NCBI GenBank assembly: GCA_033765305.1
Contig: JANRID010000057.1
Coordinates: forward strand, 1-64,000
Length of the DNA stretch: 64,000 nucleotides
Source of the DNA: RDXT01 sp033765305
GTDB taxonomy: Bacteria > Bacteroidota > Bacteroidia > J057
Reading direction: 5' to 3'
The translations under genes and the position numbers were made by a program. Each line of letters opens with the position of its first letter. Positions within the stretch are counted from its first letter, which is position 1. The notes below the pieces were generated by a model. It did no database searches, was not told the origin of the DNA, and was given only the letters and a program-made list of their open reading frames with translations. Positions 33,199 to 41,206 of the stretch are shown here, piece after piece.

Positions 33199-33270
33199 GC
33201 GCGGCAATTGGGTGCCGGAGCGAATTAGCACAGCGCAGACCGGATCTGCAACCGCCGCCGCAACTCTTTC

Positions 33271-33311
33271 TGCAACAAATTTGCATGTAACCCGTTATCG
33301 GTGTACTTTCG
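33271..33311 (+). promoter_or_regulatory. Promoter with Zur-like operator for the TonB operon
   Basis: tgcaacaaatttgca at 33271-33285 matches the palindrome at 25874 in 12 of 15 positions and keeps TGCAA/TTGCA arms. TTG at 33281-33283 plus TACTTTCG at 33304-33311 (20-bp spacing) resemble a Bacteroidota promoter, so the operator covers the -33 element. This layout suits repression. Confidence 0.6.
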
Positions 33312-33318
33312 CCTCGTG

Positions 33319-33651
33319 ATGCGTCCTGTGTTCCGGCATATCGGCTCGATGCTCCTTCTGTGGGCCCTGGCGGCCTGGGTAGTTCCACCCAGGCTCTGGC
33401 ATGCCTGCGAGGCATCGCATCACCATGCTGCGCCGGTGCCTTCCGGCGCAGATCAGCTTGCCGAGGCGCATCCGGACTGTCCGGTATGCAGCGAGGCGGT
33501 AGCGGCACCGGCCCTGATGCCGGCAGCCCTGGCTTTTGAAGCGCCTGGCCTTCTCCACGGCCCTGCCGCAGCAGCTTTCCGCACCAGCATCTGGCCTGCG
33601 CGCGTCTGCACGCCTGCGCTCCGGGGGCCGCCGGCCCTGCCGGCCGCCTGA
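33319..33651 (+). CDS. Small His/Cys-rich membrane-anchored or secreted protein
   Basis: The ATG at 33319 (others at 33316 GTG and 33349 ATG) gives a hydrophobic leader (MLLLWALAAWVVPP). Next comes a metal-binding-looking region with WHACEASHHHAAPV and EAHPDCPVCSE, then an Ala/Pro-rich tail. It is the first gene of an operon with a TonB receptor and carries a putative metal operator. It may bind or sense the imported metal in the periplasm. No family is recognised. Confidence 0.65.
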   Translation: MRPVFRHIGSMLLLWALAAWVVPPRLWHACEASHHHAAPVPSGADQLAEAHPDCPVCSEAVAAPALMPAALAFEAPGLLHGPAAAAFRTSIWPARVCTPALRGPPALPAA

Positions 33652-33699
33652 TTCCGGCTGCGCGCCGGTATTTCCATTTCCTCCATCCTGCTGTTTTCC

Positions 33700-36009
33700 A
33701 TGCCTGTATTCCGCATTGTAGCGCTGGCAAGCCTGCTGCTTGCTGCTATGCTGCCTGCACCTGCCCAGGTGCGGGAGCCCTGCCGCCTCTTTGCCGCCGG
33801 GCAGCTGCTGGATGCGGCGACCGGGGAGCCGCTGCCCTATGCGCGGGTTTTTATTCCCGAACTCAACCGGGGCGCATTTACCGATTCGATGGGGAATTAC
33901 CGCCTGCTTCGCCTGTGCCCGGGTTCGTACACGCTGACTTTCAGCCATTTGGCCTGCGAGCACTACGAGCTGAAGATCGAGCTGACGGCCAGCCGCATCG
34001 ATACCCTCCGGCTTTCGCATAAGGACTCGCAGGCCGAAACGATCGACATCCGGGCTGCCAAGCAGCCCGATCCGCCGACCCAGGCGGTAGCCCGGCTCCG
34101 CGGCCGGGAGCTCGAAGCCGGCCAGGGGCTCTCGCTGGCCGCGGCCATGCGCAACCTGCCCGGCATCAGCACCCTGCAGACGGGCGCTACAATTGCGAAG
34201 CCCGTCATTCACGGCCTCCACAGCAACCGCATCCTCATCCTCAACAACGGCATCCGCCTCGAAGGCCAGCAGTGGGGCTCCGAACACGCCCCCGAGATCG
34301 ATCCCTTCGTCGCCAAGCAGCTGACGGTGATCAAAGGCGCCGCAGGCGTGCGCTACGGCTCCGGCGCGGTGGGCGGCGTGATCCTCGTGGAGCCGGGCGA
34401 GCTGCCCGACTCGCCCGGCGTGCGCGGCGAGCTGCACCTCCAGGGGTTCAGCAACGGACGGCAGGGGCTGGGCTCCGCCCTGATCGAAGGGCAGCTGCCC
34501 GGGCACAGCGCCTGGGCCTGGCGGGTTCAGGGCACGCTCAAAGGCGCAGGCACGCTGCATACTCCGTCTTATGTGCTGGCCAATACAGGCCTCGCCGAGG
34601 CCAATTTCTCCCTGACGGCCCGCTATCAGACCCTCAAAGCGGGCGCAGCGTGGTACTACAGCCGCTTTCACACCCGTCTTGGGATTCTGCAGGCCTCGCA
34701 TACCGGCTCGCTGCGGGACCTGCAGGCTGCCATCGAGCGGGCCCAGCCGCTGGGCAGCGACACCGCCCGGTTTACGTACCGCCTGGCCCGGCCGTATCAG
34801 GATGTGCGGCACCATCTGGTCAAGTGGCGGGGCTATATCCGGCCCGATGACCGCAATACCCTCTCCTTTACCTACGCATTCCAGTACAATATCCGGCGCG
34901 AGTACGATCTGCACCGGCCCCGAGGCGCGGCGCCGGACGGCACCCTGCGGGCCGAGCTGAATTTTTTCATCTACACCCATACTGCCGAAGCCGTCTGGGA
35001 GCGCAGTGCAGGCCCCTGGAAACACAGCACCGGGATCTTCCTGCTGGCGCAGAACAACCGGCTTGAAGGGCGGGCCTACATTCCCAACTTCGTGTCGGCC
35101 GGGGCAGAAGCCTTCTGGATCGCGCGGCGCTCCTGGCAGCGGCTGACCTGGGAGTCGGGCATCCGATACGACTACCGCTGGGTGTACAGCGCCCGCGAGG
35201 AGCGGGGCATTCCGGTGTACACGCAGCAGCAGTTTCAGCGCCCGTCGGGGGCTACGGGGCTCATCTGGCGCCTCTCCCCTACCCTGCAGCTGAGCGCCAA
35301 CACCGGGCTTGCCTGGCGTCCGCCGCATGTGAACGAACTGTTCAGCGAGGGGGTGCACCACGGCGCCAGCTCCTACGAGCAGGGCGACAGCCTGCTGAGC
35401 GCCGAGCAGGGCCTGAAATCCGTGCTGAGCCTGATGTGGCAGCGGCCCCGCTTCAGCGGCGAGCTGAGCGTGTACCACCACCATTTTTTCAACTTCATCT
35501 ACCTGCGGCCCAACGGCTACGAGATCACCATCCGGGGGGTGTTTCCGGCATTCCAGTACACGCAGGCGCCGGCGCTGCTTGCCGGAGCAGACCTCAGCCT
35601 GGCGTATGCCCTCACCCCGCGCTGGACCGTGCGCGGCCAGGCCAGCTACCTGCGCGCCCGCAACCTTGCGGAGCAGGCTCCGCTGCCGCTGATGCCGGCC
35701 AACCGGATGGCCTATACCGTCCAATACAGCTCGGAAGCCGGGCGGGGCGGCTGGCGTTTTCATGCGGAGGGCTCCTGGCGGACGGTGTTCCGCCAGCGGC
35801 AGGCACCGCAGGGCATCGACCTGCTCGACCCGCCGCCTGGCTACAGCCTGCTGGAAGGCGAAGCCGGTCTCGAACGGCACCGCTGCAGCTTCGCCTTCGG
35901 CGTGTACAACGCCCTCAACACCGAATACCGCGACTACCTGAACCGCTTCCGCTATTTCGCCGCAGAACCCGGCCGCAATTTGTATGCCCGTTTGAAAATT
36001 CTTCTATAA
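33700..36009 (+). CDS. TonB-dependent receptor
   Basis: A 769-residue outer-membrane receptor: signal peptide ending PAPAQ, an N-terminal carboxypeptidase-D-regulatory-like domain (AGQLLDAATGEPLPYARVFI), a plug domain (AAAMRNLPGISTLQTGATIA, VIKGAAGVRYGSGAVGGVIL) and a beta barrel ending in an aromatic-rich C-terminus (YFAAEPGRNLYARLKILL). The upstream Zur-like operator, the His/Cys protein and a downstream lipoprotein suggest metal uptake, like ZnuD. The substrate is inferred, not shown. Confidence 0.92.
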   Translation: MPVFRIVALASLLLAAMLPAPAQVREPCRLFAAGQLLDAATGEPLPYARVFIPELNRGAFTDSMGNYRLLRLCPGSYTLTFSHLACEHYELKIELTASRIDTLRLSHKDSQAETIDIRAAKQPDPPTQAVARLRGRELEAGQGLSLAAAMRNLPGISTLQTGATIAKPVIHGLHSNRILILNNGIRLEGQQWGSEHAPEIDPFVAKQLTVIKGAAGVRYGSGAVGGVILVEPGELPDSPGVRGELHLQGFSNGRQGLGSALIEGQLPGHSAWAWRVQGTLKGAGTLHTPSYVLANTGLAEANFSLTARYQTLKAGAAWYYSRFHTRLGILQASHTGSLRDLQAAIERAQPLGSDTARFTYRLARPYQDVRHHLVKWRGYIRPDDRNTLSFTYAFQYNIRREYDLHRPRGAAPDGTLRAELNFFIYTHTAEAVWERSAGPWKHSTGIFLLAQNNRLEGRAYIPNFVSAGAEAFWIARRSWQRLTWESGIRYDYRWVYSAREERGIPVYTQQQFQRPSGATGLIWRLSPTLQLSANTGLAWRPPHVNELFSEGVHHGASSYEQGDSLLSAEQGLKSVLSLMWQRPRFSGELSVYHHHFFNFIYLRPNGYEITIRGVFPAFQYTQAPALLAGADLSLAYALTPRWTVRGQASYLRARNLAEQAPLPLMPANRMAYTVQYSSEAGRGGWRFHAEGSWRTVFRQRQAPQGIDLLDPPPGYSLLEGEAGLERHRCSFAFGVYNALNTEYRDYLNRFRYFAAEPGRNLYARLKILL

Positions 36010-36020
36010 CCTGTATTGCT

Positions 36021-36551
36021 ATGAACCATTCAAGCCGTTTTCAATCACCTGCAGCCCGGATGGCCATGCTCGCCGCCCTGGCATTCGCCGCCCTGCTCCC
36101 TGCATGCAAGCCTGATGCCCCGGAGCCTGAGGAGGAGATCACCACGGTCAACCTGAAGTTCACCGCAGGCGCAAGCACCGTGACCTTCTCCTTCAAGGAA
36201 GGCTCCAACCCGGACACCATCAAGCTGAGCCCCTCCACGTCGTATGTGCTGGACCTGGAGTTTCTGAACGAGAATGAGACGCCCGCAGAAGATGTCACGG
36301 AGGAAATCCGCACCGAAAACGACGAGCACCTGATCTGCTTCGAGGTGGTGGCCGGCAACGTGACCATCACCCGCACCGACAAAGATGCCAACAACCTCGA
36401 AGTGGGCCTGAAATCGACCTGGCAGACCGGCGCAGCCTCCACCGGCAGCGTAATCGTAGAGCTCCGCCACCAGCCCGACGGGCTGAAGGACGGCACCTGC
36501 GCCCCCGGCGACACGGACGTGGAAGTGACCTTCCCGGTGCGGATTCAATGA
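36021..36551 (+). CDS. Lipoprotein of the TonB operon
   Basis: A lipoprotein signal (MLAALAFAALLPAC) precedes an acidic linker (PDAPEPEEEITTVN) and a beta-sandwich of about 150 residues (VNLKFTAGASTVTFSFKEG, YVLDLEFLNENETPAEDVTE). Small lipoproteins of this kind often follow metal-type TonB receptors in Bacteroidota and may be surface or periplasmic accessory proteins. It starts 12 bp after the receptor, and a strong terminator follows. Confidence 0.8.
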   Translation: MNHSSRFQSPAARMAMLAALAFAALLPACKPDAPEPEEEITTVNLKFTAGASTVTFSFKEGSNPDTIKLSPSTSYVLDLEFLNENETPAEDVTEEIRTENDEHLICFEVVAGNVTITRTDKDANNLEVGLKSTWQTGAASTGSVIVELRHQPDGLKDGTCAPGDTDVEVTFPVRIQ

Positions 36552-36587
36552 GTTTTTCAATCCCTGAGGCTAGGGATGAGTGACAGG

Positions 36588-36615
36588 ACGGGCGCCCAAG
36601 GGCGCCCGTTTTTTC
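36588..36615 (+). terminator. Intrinsic terminator of the TonB operon
   Basis: gggcgccc, two bases, gggcgccc, then gtttttt gives a classic hairpin with U tract 37 bp after the stop. Confidence 0.92.
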
Positions 36616-36661
36616 ATATTTGCAGGAGGCTATGCGCCATCCCGCTGCTGCCGGATGCTGT

Positions 36662-37660
36662 TTACTGGATACTCGCCACCTGACCCTGGTAGAAGGCGAT
36701 CACATCGTCCAGAATCCCGTCGAGATCGTATTCGAGCTCGAAATCGAGGGTCTCGCGCAGCTTGGTGATATCGGCGGTGCGGCGGTCCATGTCCTCGAAG
36801 CCCGGCCCGTACACGTCCTGGAAGGGCTTGTGCACGATCCTGGAGCGGCTGCCGGTCTTGTCGATCACCCGCTGAGCCAGCTCGTTGATGGTGATCTCGA
36901 AGGGGTTGCCCACGTTGAACTCTTCGCCTACGCCTTTGCCGCTGAACATCAGGCCGGTAATGGCACGGATGGCATCGCTGACGTGCAGGAAGCTGCGGCG
37001 CTGCTCGCCGTTTCCGAAGACCACCACATCCTCGTTGGCCAGGGCACGGCGCACAAAATTGGGAATCACCATGCCGTAGGTAGAGAGCTGGCGCGGGCCC
37101 ACGGTATTGAAAAAGCGGGCGACAACCACCTCGGTACCGAATTCCTTGTGGTAGGCGAAGGCCAGGAATTCATCCATGGCCTTGGTGTTGGCGTAGGCCC
37201 AGCGGTGGTTGCGGGTGGAGCCTTCGACGCGGTAATCCGATTCGCGGAGCTTATGCTGGTTGGTCGGATCGAGCAGGTCGAGGCTTTTGCCGTAGATCTC
37301 CGAAGTAGAGGCAATCAGCACCCGCTTGCGGAAGGTATTGACCAGATCCAGCACGAGGTCGTTGCCCCGGACATTGTCCAGGATGGTCCGGACCGGATGC
37401 TCCATAATGTATTTCACCCCGACCGGAGCGGCGAGGTGGTAGCAATGGTCGCACCACGCGATGAGATCTTCGAGATTCTCACGCAGGGTCACCGTGCCTT
37501 CGATAAATTCAAACCGGGGATGGCCGAGAAGCGAGCCCAGGTTTTCGATCCGGCCAGTGGACAGGTTGTCGAGCACCTTCACCTCATGGCCTTCGCGGAT
37601 CAGAGAATCAGCCAGATTAGATCCGATAAATCCGGCACCGCCGGTCACCACAATTTTCAT
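36662..37660 (-). CDS. NAD-dependent epimerase/dehydratase (UDP-glucuronate decarboxylase-like)
   Basis: An extended SDR of 332 residues with the NAD motif VVTGGAGFIGSNLAD, the middle CYHLAAPVGVKYIMEHP typical of the UXS/GalE-like group, the serine of LIASTSEIYGKS, the YxxxK in WAYANTKAMDEF, and VARFFNTVGPRQ. It should act on an NDP-sugar. The match to UDP-xylose synthase is good but not conclusive. It stands alone. Confidence 0.87.
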   Translation of the reverse strand: MKIVVTGGAGFIGSNLADSLIREGHEVKVLDNLSTGRIENLGSLLGHPRFEFIEGTVTLRENLEDLIAWCDHCYHLAAPVGVKYIMEHPVRTILDNVRGNDLVLDLVNTFRKRVLIASTSEIYGKSLDLLDPTNQHKLRESDYRVEGSTRNHRWAYANTKAMDEFLAFAYHKEFGTEVVVARFFNTVGPRQLSTYGMVIPNFVRRALANEDVVVFGNGEQRRSFLHVSDAIRAITGLMFSGKGVGEEFNVGNPFEITINELAQRVIDKTGSRSRIVHKPFQDVYGPGFEDMDRRTADITKLRETLDFELEYDLDGILDDVIAFYQGQVASIQ

Positions 37661-37760
37661 AAGCAGGCATGTTTGGGGAATACAGGCATCAGCAGGTCAA
37701 ATAGCACCCCTCGGATGCCCCGAACAATACGTATTGGCGCAAGATACAACATGCAGCACA

Positions 37761-37788
37761 AAAAAAATTCCCGGAGGTCCGGGAATTT
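37761..37788 (-). terminator. pnp terminator
   Basis: On the minus strand aaattcccgg and ccgggaattt pair with a four-base loop and run into seven Ts. It sits 12 bp after the pnp stop. Confidence 0.9.
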
Positions 37789-37800
37789 ACAAGTATGCTG

Positions 37801-40026
37801 TCAGTAGCGGCGTCCGCCACCTCCGCCGCCCCGGCGGTCGCCCCGGTCGCCCCGATCTCCGCGGTCGCCCCGGTCCCGGCGTTCGCCGCGCGGCTGCTCG
37901 GGCTCTTCCACATAGCCTTCCGGCTTGGGCAGCAGCGCCTTATGGCTGAGGCGGAACTTTCCGGTCTTCGGATCCACGCCGATGAGCTGGATCTGTACCT
38001 CGTCGCCGACCTTGTAGAGGCCTTCCATGCTCTTGAGCCGCTCGTAGGCGATCTCGGAGATGTGGAGCAGGCCTTCCTTGCCCGGCAGGAACTCGACGAA
38101 GGCACCGTATTCGGTGATGGTCTTTACCTTGGCGGTGTAGACATCTCCCACATTGGGGACCTGGATGATCTTGCGGATCTGGAGGACCGCTTTCTCGATG
38201 GCTTCGGGGCCGTCGGCGGAGATAGTCGCCGTGCCGATGCCGTTCGGGCCTTCTTCGAGGTTGATCTGGCTGCCGCTCATCCGCTGGATTTCCTGGATGA
38301 CCTTGCCGCCGGGCCCGATCACTGCGCCGAAGAATTCGTGCGGGATCTCCATCGTGAAGAAGCGCGGCGCGTAGCGCGACATTTCGGTGCGCGGTGCCGG
38401 CAGCGTTTCGAGCATGCGCTCCAGGATATGGAGGCGGCCCCGCTTGGACTGCTCAAGTGCCTTGGAGATGATGTCGTAGGACAGGCCGCGGATCTTGATG
38501 TCCATCTGGCAAGCCGTGAGGCCTTCGGTGGTGCCTGCCACCTTGAAGTCCATGTCGCCGAGGAAGTCCTCGTCGCCGAGGATATCGGAGAGCACGGCGA
38601 AGCCCGAATCCGTGGTAATCAGGCCCATCGCGATCCCGGAGACCGGGCGGGTGATCTGAATGCCGGCATCCATGAGCGCCAGGGTGCCGCCGCAGACGGA
38701 GGCCATGGAGCTGGAGCCGTTGGATTCGAGGATATTGGACACCAGGCGGATAGTATAGGGAATATCCGTGGGCACCATCGGCTTGAGGGCACGCTCAGCC
38801 AGGTTGCCGTGGCCCACTTCGCGGCGGGAAGGTGCGCGGTTGGGCTTCACTTCGCCCGTCGAGAAGCCGGGGAAGTTGTACTGGAGCATGAAGCGCTTGG
38901 AGCCCTGGAAGGTTGCCGTGTCGATGGTCTGCTCGTCGAGCTTGGTGCCGAGCGTGGCGGTGCAGAGCGCCTGCGTCTCGCCGCGGGTGAAGACCGCCGA
39001 GCCGTGGGTGCGGGGCAGGTAGCCGACCTCCGACCAGATAGGGCGGATATCTTCCGGCCCGCGTCCGTCGAGGCGGATGCCCTGGGTCACGATCGTATCG
39101 CGGACAATTTCCTTCTGGATTTCCTTGAAATACTGCGAGAAGCGGGTATTGAAGTACTCTTCTTCGCCGTATGTGGCTTTCAGGGCCTCCTTGGCGGATT
39201 CCTTGATGGCCTTGGTGCGGTCGGAGCGTTCCTCCTTGCCCGAAGCGGACAGCGCGATGGACTGGATTTCAGCCGAAATATGCGACTTCAGCTCATCGTA
39301 GAGGGCCTGATGAAACTCCAGCTTTGCATACTCGCGGGTCGGCTTGGCGACGGCGGCGCGCATCTCGGCCTGGAGGGCGTTGAGCTGGCGGATCGTCTCG
39401 TGGGCAGCCCTGAGGGCTTCGAGCATCACTTCTTCGCTCACCTCTTTCATTTCCCCTTCGACCATGTTGATCGAATCATCGGTCGCGGCCACCATCAGAT
39501 CGAGGTCGCAGCCTTCCATTTCATGGAAGCCGGGGTTGATGATGAAGCGGCCGTCCTTGCGGGCCACGCGGACCTCGCTGACCGGATCGGGGAAGGGGAT
39601 GTCGGATACGCACAGCGCGGCGGAAGCAGCAAGGCAGGCCAGGGCATCGGGCTGCTCCTTCGAATCGGAGGAGATCAGCTCTACCATGACCTGGGTATCG
39701 GCGTGGTAGTCGTCCGGAAACAGGGGGCGGAGGGCGCGGTCGATGAGGCGGGAGATCAGGATCTCATGATCGCCGAGGCGGCCGTCGCGCTTGAAAAAGC
39801 CGCCCGGAAAGCGTCCGGTAGCAGCAAATCGCTCCAGATAATCCACCGAAAGCGGCAGAAAGTCGGTTTCCACGTTGATATTGCGGCTGGAGACTACCGT
39901 TGCGAGCAGCATGGTCTCTCCGCATCTCAGCACCACGGCGCCATCGGCCTGCTTGGCCAGCGCTCCGGTCTCGAGGGTAATGACCCGTCCGTCCGGCAGC
40001 GTCGTGGATTTACGGATGATATTCAT
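37801..40026 (-). CDS. pnp: Polyribonucleotide nucleotidyltransferase
   Basis: This 741-residue protein has two RNase PH-like domains with an alpha-helical linker, then KH (FFTMEIPHEFFGAVIGPGGK) and S1 (GDVYTAKVKTITEYGAFVEF) domains. GETQALCTATLG and the FMLQYNFPGFSTGEV active-site region are visible. It degrades RNA 3' to 5' phosphorolytically. The C-terminus carries a tail of repeated RGD units followed by a GGGGGG run. rpsO lies 45 bp upstream in the common rpsO-pnp order. Confidence 0.97.
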   Translation of the reverse strand: MNIIRKSTTLPDGRVITLETGALAKQADGAVVLRCGETMLLATVVSSRNINVETDFLPLSVDYLERFAATGRFPGGFFKRDGRLGDHEILISRLIDRALRPLFPDDYHADTQVMVELISSDSKEQPDALACLAASAALCVSDIPFPDPVSEVRVARKDGRFIINPGFHEMEGCDLDLMVAATDDSINMVEGEMKEVSEEVMLEALRAAHETIRQLNALQAEMRAAVAKPTREYAKLEFHQALYDELKSHISAEIQSIALSASGKEERSDRTKAIKESAKEALKATYGEEEYFNTRFSQYFKEIQKEIVRDTIVTQGIRLDGRGPEDIRPIWSEVGYLPRTHGSAVFTRGETQALCTATLGTKLDEQTIDTATFQGSKRFMLQYNFPGFSTGEVKPNRAPSRREVGHGNLAERALKPMVPTDIPYTIRLVSNILESNGSSSMASVCGGTLALMDAGIQITRPVSGIAMGLITTDSGFAVLSDILGDEDFLGDMDFKVAGTTEGLTACQMDIKIRGLSYDIISKALEQSKRGRLHILERMLETLPAPRTEMSRYAPRFFTMEIPHEFFGAVIGPGGKVIQEIQRMSGSQINLEEGPNGIGTATISADGPEAIEKAVLQIRKIIQVPNVGDVYTAKVKTITEYGAFVEFLPGKEGLLHISEIAYERLKSMEGLYKVGDEVQIQLIGVDPKTGKFRLSHKALLPKPEGYVEEPEQPRGERRDRGDRGDRGDRGDRRGGGGGGRRY

Positions 40027-40071
40027 AGAGATAATTCCTCAGCTTATAACTCGGGGGAAAAAAAATGGGAA

Positions 40072-40347
40072 TTACTTGCGAATTCCCAATTCTTTGATCA
40101 CAGCCCGGTACCGTTCGATATCGGTGCGCATGAGGTAATCGAGCAGCCTTCTGCGCTTGCCTACCAGACGCTGAAGCCCCACGCGGGTGGAGGCGTCCTT
40201 CTTGTGCTCCTTCAGGTGCTCGGTCAGATGCTGAATACGGTAGGTGAACAGGGAGATCTGGGATTCCGGGGAGCCGGTATCAGCTTCGCTCTTGCTGTAG
40301 CCGTACTTCTTGAAAATCTCCTGCTTGAGTTCTTTGTATAAGTACAT
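40072..40347 (-). CDS. rpsO: Ribosomal protein S15
   Basis: The protein starts MYLYKELKQEIFKKYGYSKS and contains DTGSPESQISLFTYRIQHLT, HKKDASTRVGLQRLVGKRRR and DIERYRAVIKELGI. All are invariant S15 segments. It binds 16S rRNA. A Met three codons upstream (40356) is an alternative start. A good promoter lies about 40 bp upstream. Confidence 0.97.
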   Translation of the reverse strand: MYLYKELKQEIFKKYGYSKSEADTGSPESQISLFTYRIQHLTEHLKEHKKDASTRVGLQRLVGKRRRLLDYLMRTDIERYRAVIKELGIRK

Positions 40348-40384
40348 GGAAGTCAAAAGTTTCTTGCGTCGCGTTTAGAACGTG

Positions 40385-40414
40385 CAAATATACGGCAAGA
40401 TTCTCAATAGTCAA
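40385..40414 (-). promoter_or_regulatory. rpsO-pnp promoter
   Basis: On the minus strand TTG (40412-40414) is followed after 19 bp by TATATTTG (40385-40392), an exact match to the Bacteroidota sigma-A consensus. Transcription would start about 30 bases before rpsO. Confidence 0.8.
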
Positions 40415-40487
40415 CCGAAAAAAACGAGAAGATTCTGCCGCTTTGCAGGGCGGAGCCCGGCGCAGGAAGCACTGCGGAAATGCGCCG

Positions 40488-40964
40488 TCAGTTGGCGTAG
40501 AAGGTATCCAGCAGGGTCTTGACCTGATGAAGCATGGCCTGGTGGCGCAGGCGCTCGCGGGGATGCACCTTGCGGGCATCCGGATGCAGGGCAGGGTTGA
40601 GCAGCATGGCATGCACTTCCGGCGGCACGCTCTGGTAGAATGCGGCGAATGCGCGGCGGGATTCCCGGTCGTCGCGCTGCTGATCCATCAGGCCGCAGTA
40701 GCCCAGGGCCGCGACCAGCACCATGAAATCACCTTCATAATACGGATACATCCAGTGGCTGACTTTGCCGCCGACCTGCTGCATATCCCGCCGGATCCGG
40801 CGGACCATCGCCTGGCGGGCAGCATCGATGCCGGCCTGCACCTCATGCGCATCTCCCGGCGGCAGCAGCCGCTGCATGCGGAGGATCCGCTGATACCGCT
40901 GAAAATTTTCCTCGACCCGCAGCAGCAGGGGCTCGGCTTCTACAAATTCCTTCCAGTTGTTCAT
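40488..40964 (-). CDS. Hypothetical protein
   Basis: This is a soluble protein of 158 residues starting MNNWKEFVEAEPLLLRVEEN. It is helical and charged, with ARQAMVRRIRRDMQQVG and an aromatic patch, WMYPYYEGDFMVLVAALGYC. No signal peptide and no known motif are visible. A TATATTTG element lies about 130 bp upstream at 41097-41104. An in-frame ATG six codons upstream (40982) is possible. Confidence 0.65.
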   Translation of the reverse strand: MNNWKEFVEAEPLLLRVEENFQRYQRILRMQRLLPPGDAHEVQAGIDAARQAMVRRIRRDMQQVGGKVSHWMYPYYEGDFMVLVAALGYCGLMDQQRDDRESRRAFAAFYQSVPPEVHAMLLNPALHPDARKVHPRERLRHQAMLHQVKTLLDTFYAN

Positions 40965-41206
40965 ACGCTTCAGAGCAAGCAACGTTCATACGCACCGCAG
41001 CACGGCCCCCCGGCCTCCGGCATGCCATTTCTTACCTGGCTGTTCCGGGCTGCATCTGCGTAATCCGGTCGGATTCGCATGGTAATTTAAATTAATCAAA
41101 TATATTAACAAAAAATATTACACCATGTTTTCCCCAGCCCGCTTGCGGAAAGCGGTGCCCGACAGGTAAGATTTCCGGCCTAAACGGCGGTATTCCGGCC
41201 TGCGCC

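Noticed and set aside
33295..35880. An 861-codon minus-strand frame opposite the TonB receptor
   Set aside because: Shadow of the receptor gene; its translation shows no family.
37795..40341. An 848-codon plus-strand frame over pnp and rpsO
   Set aside because: Antisense to two certain housekeeping genes; no domain is visible.
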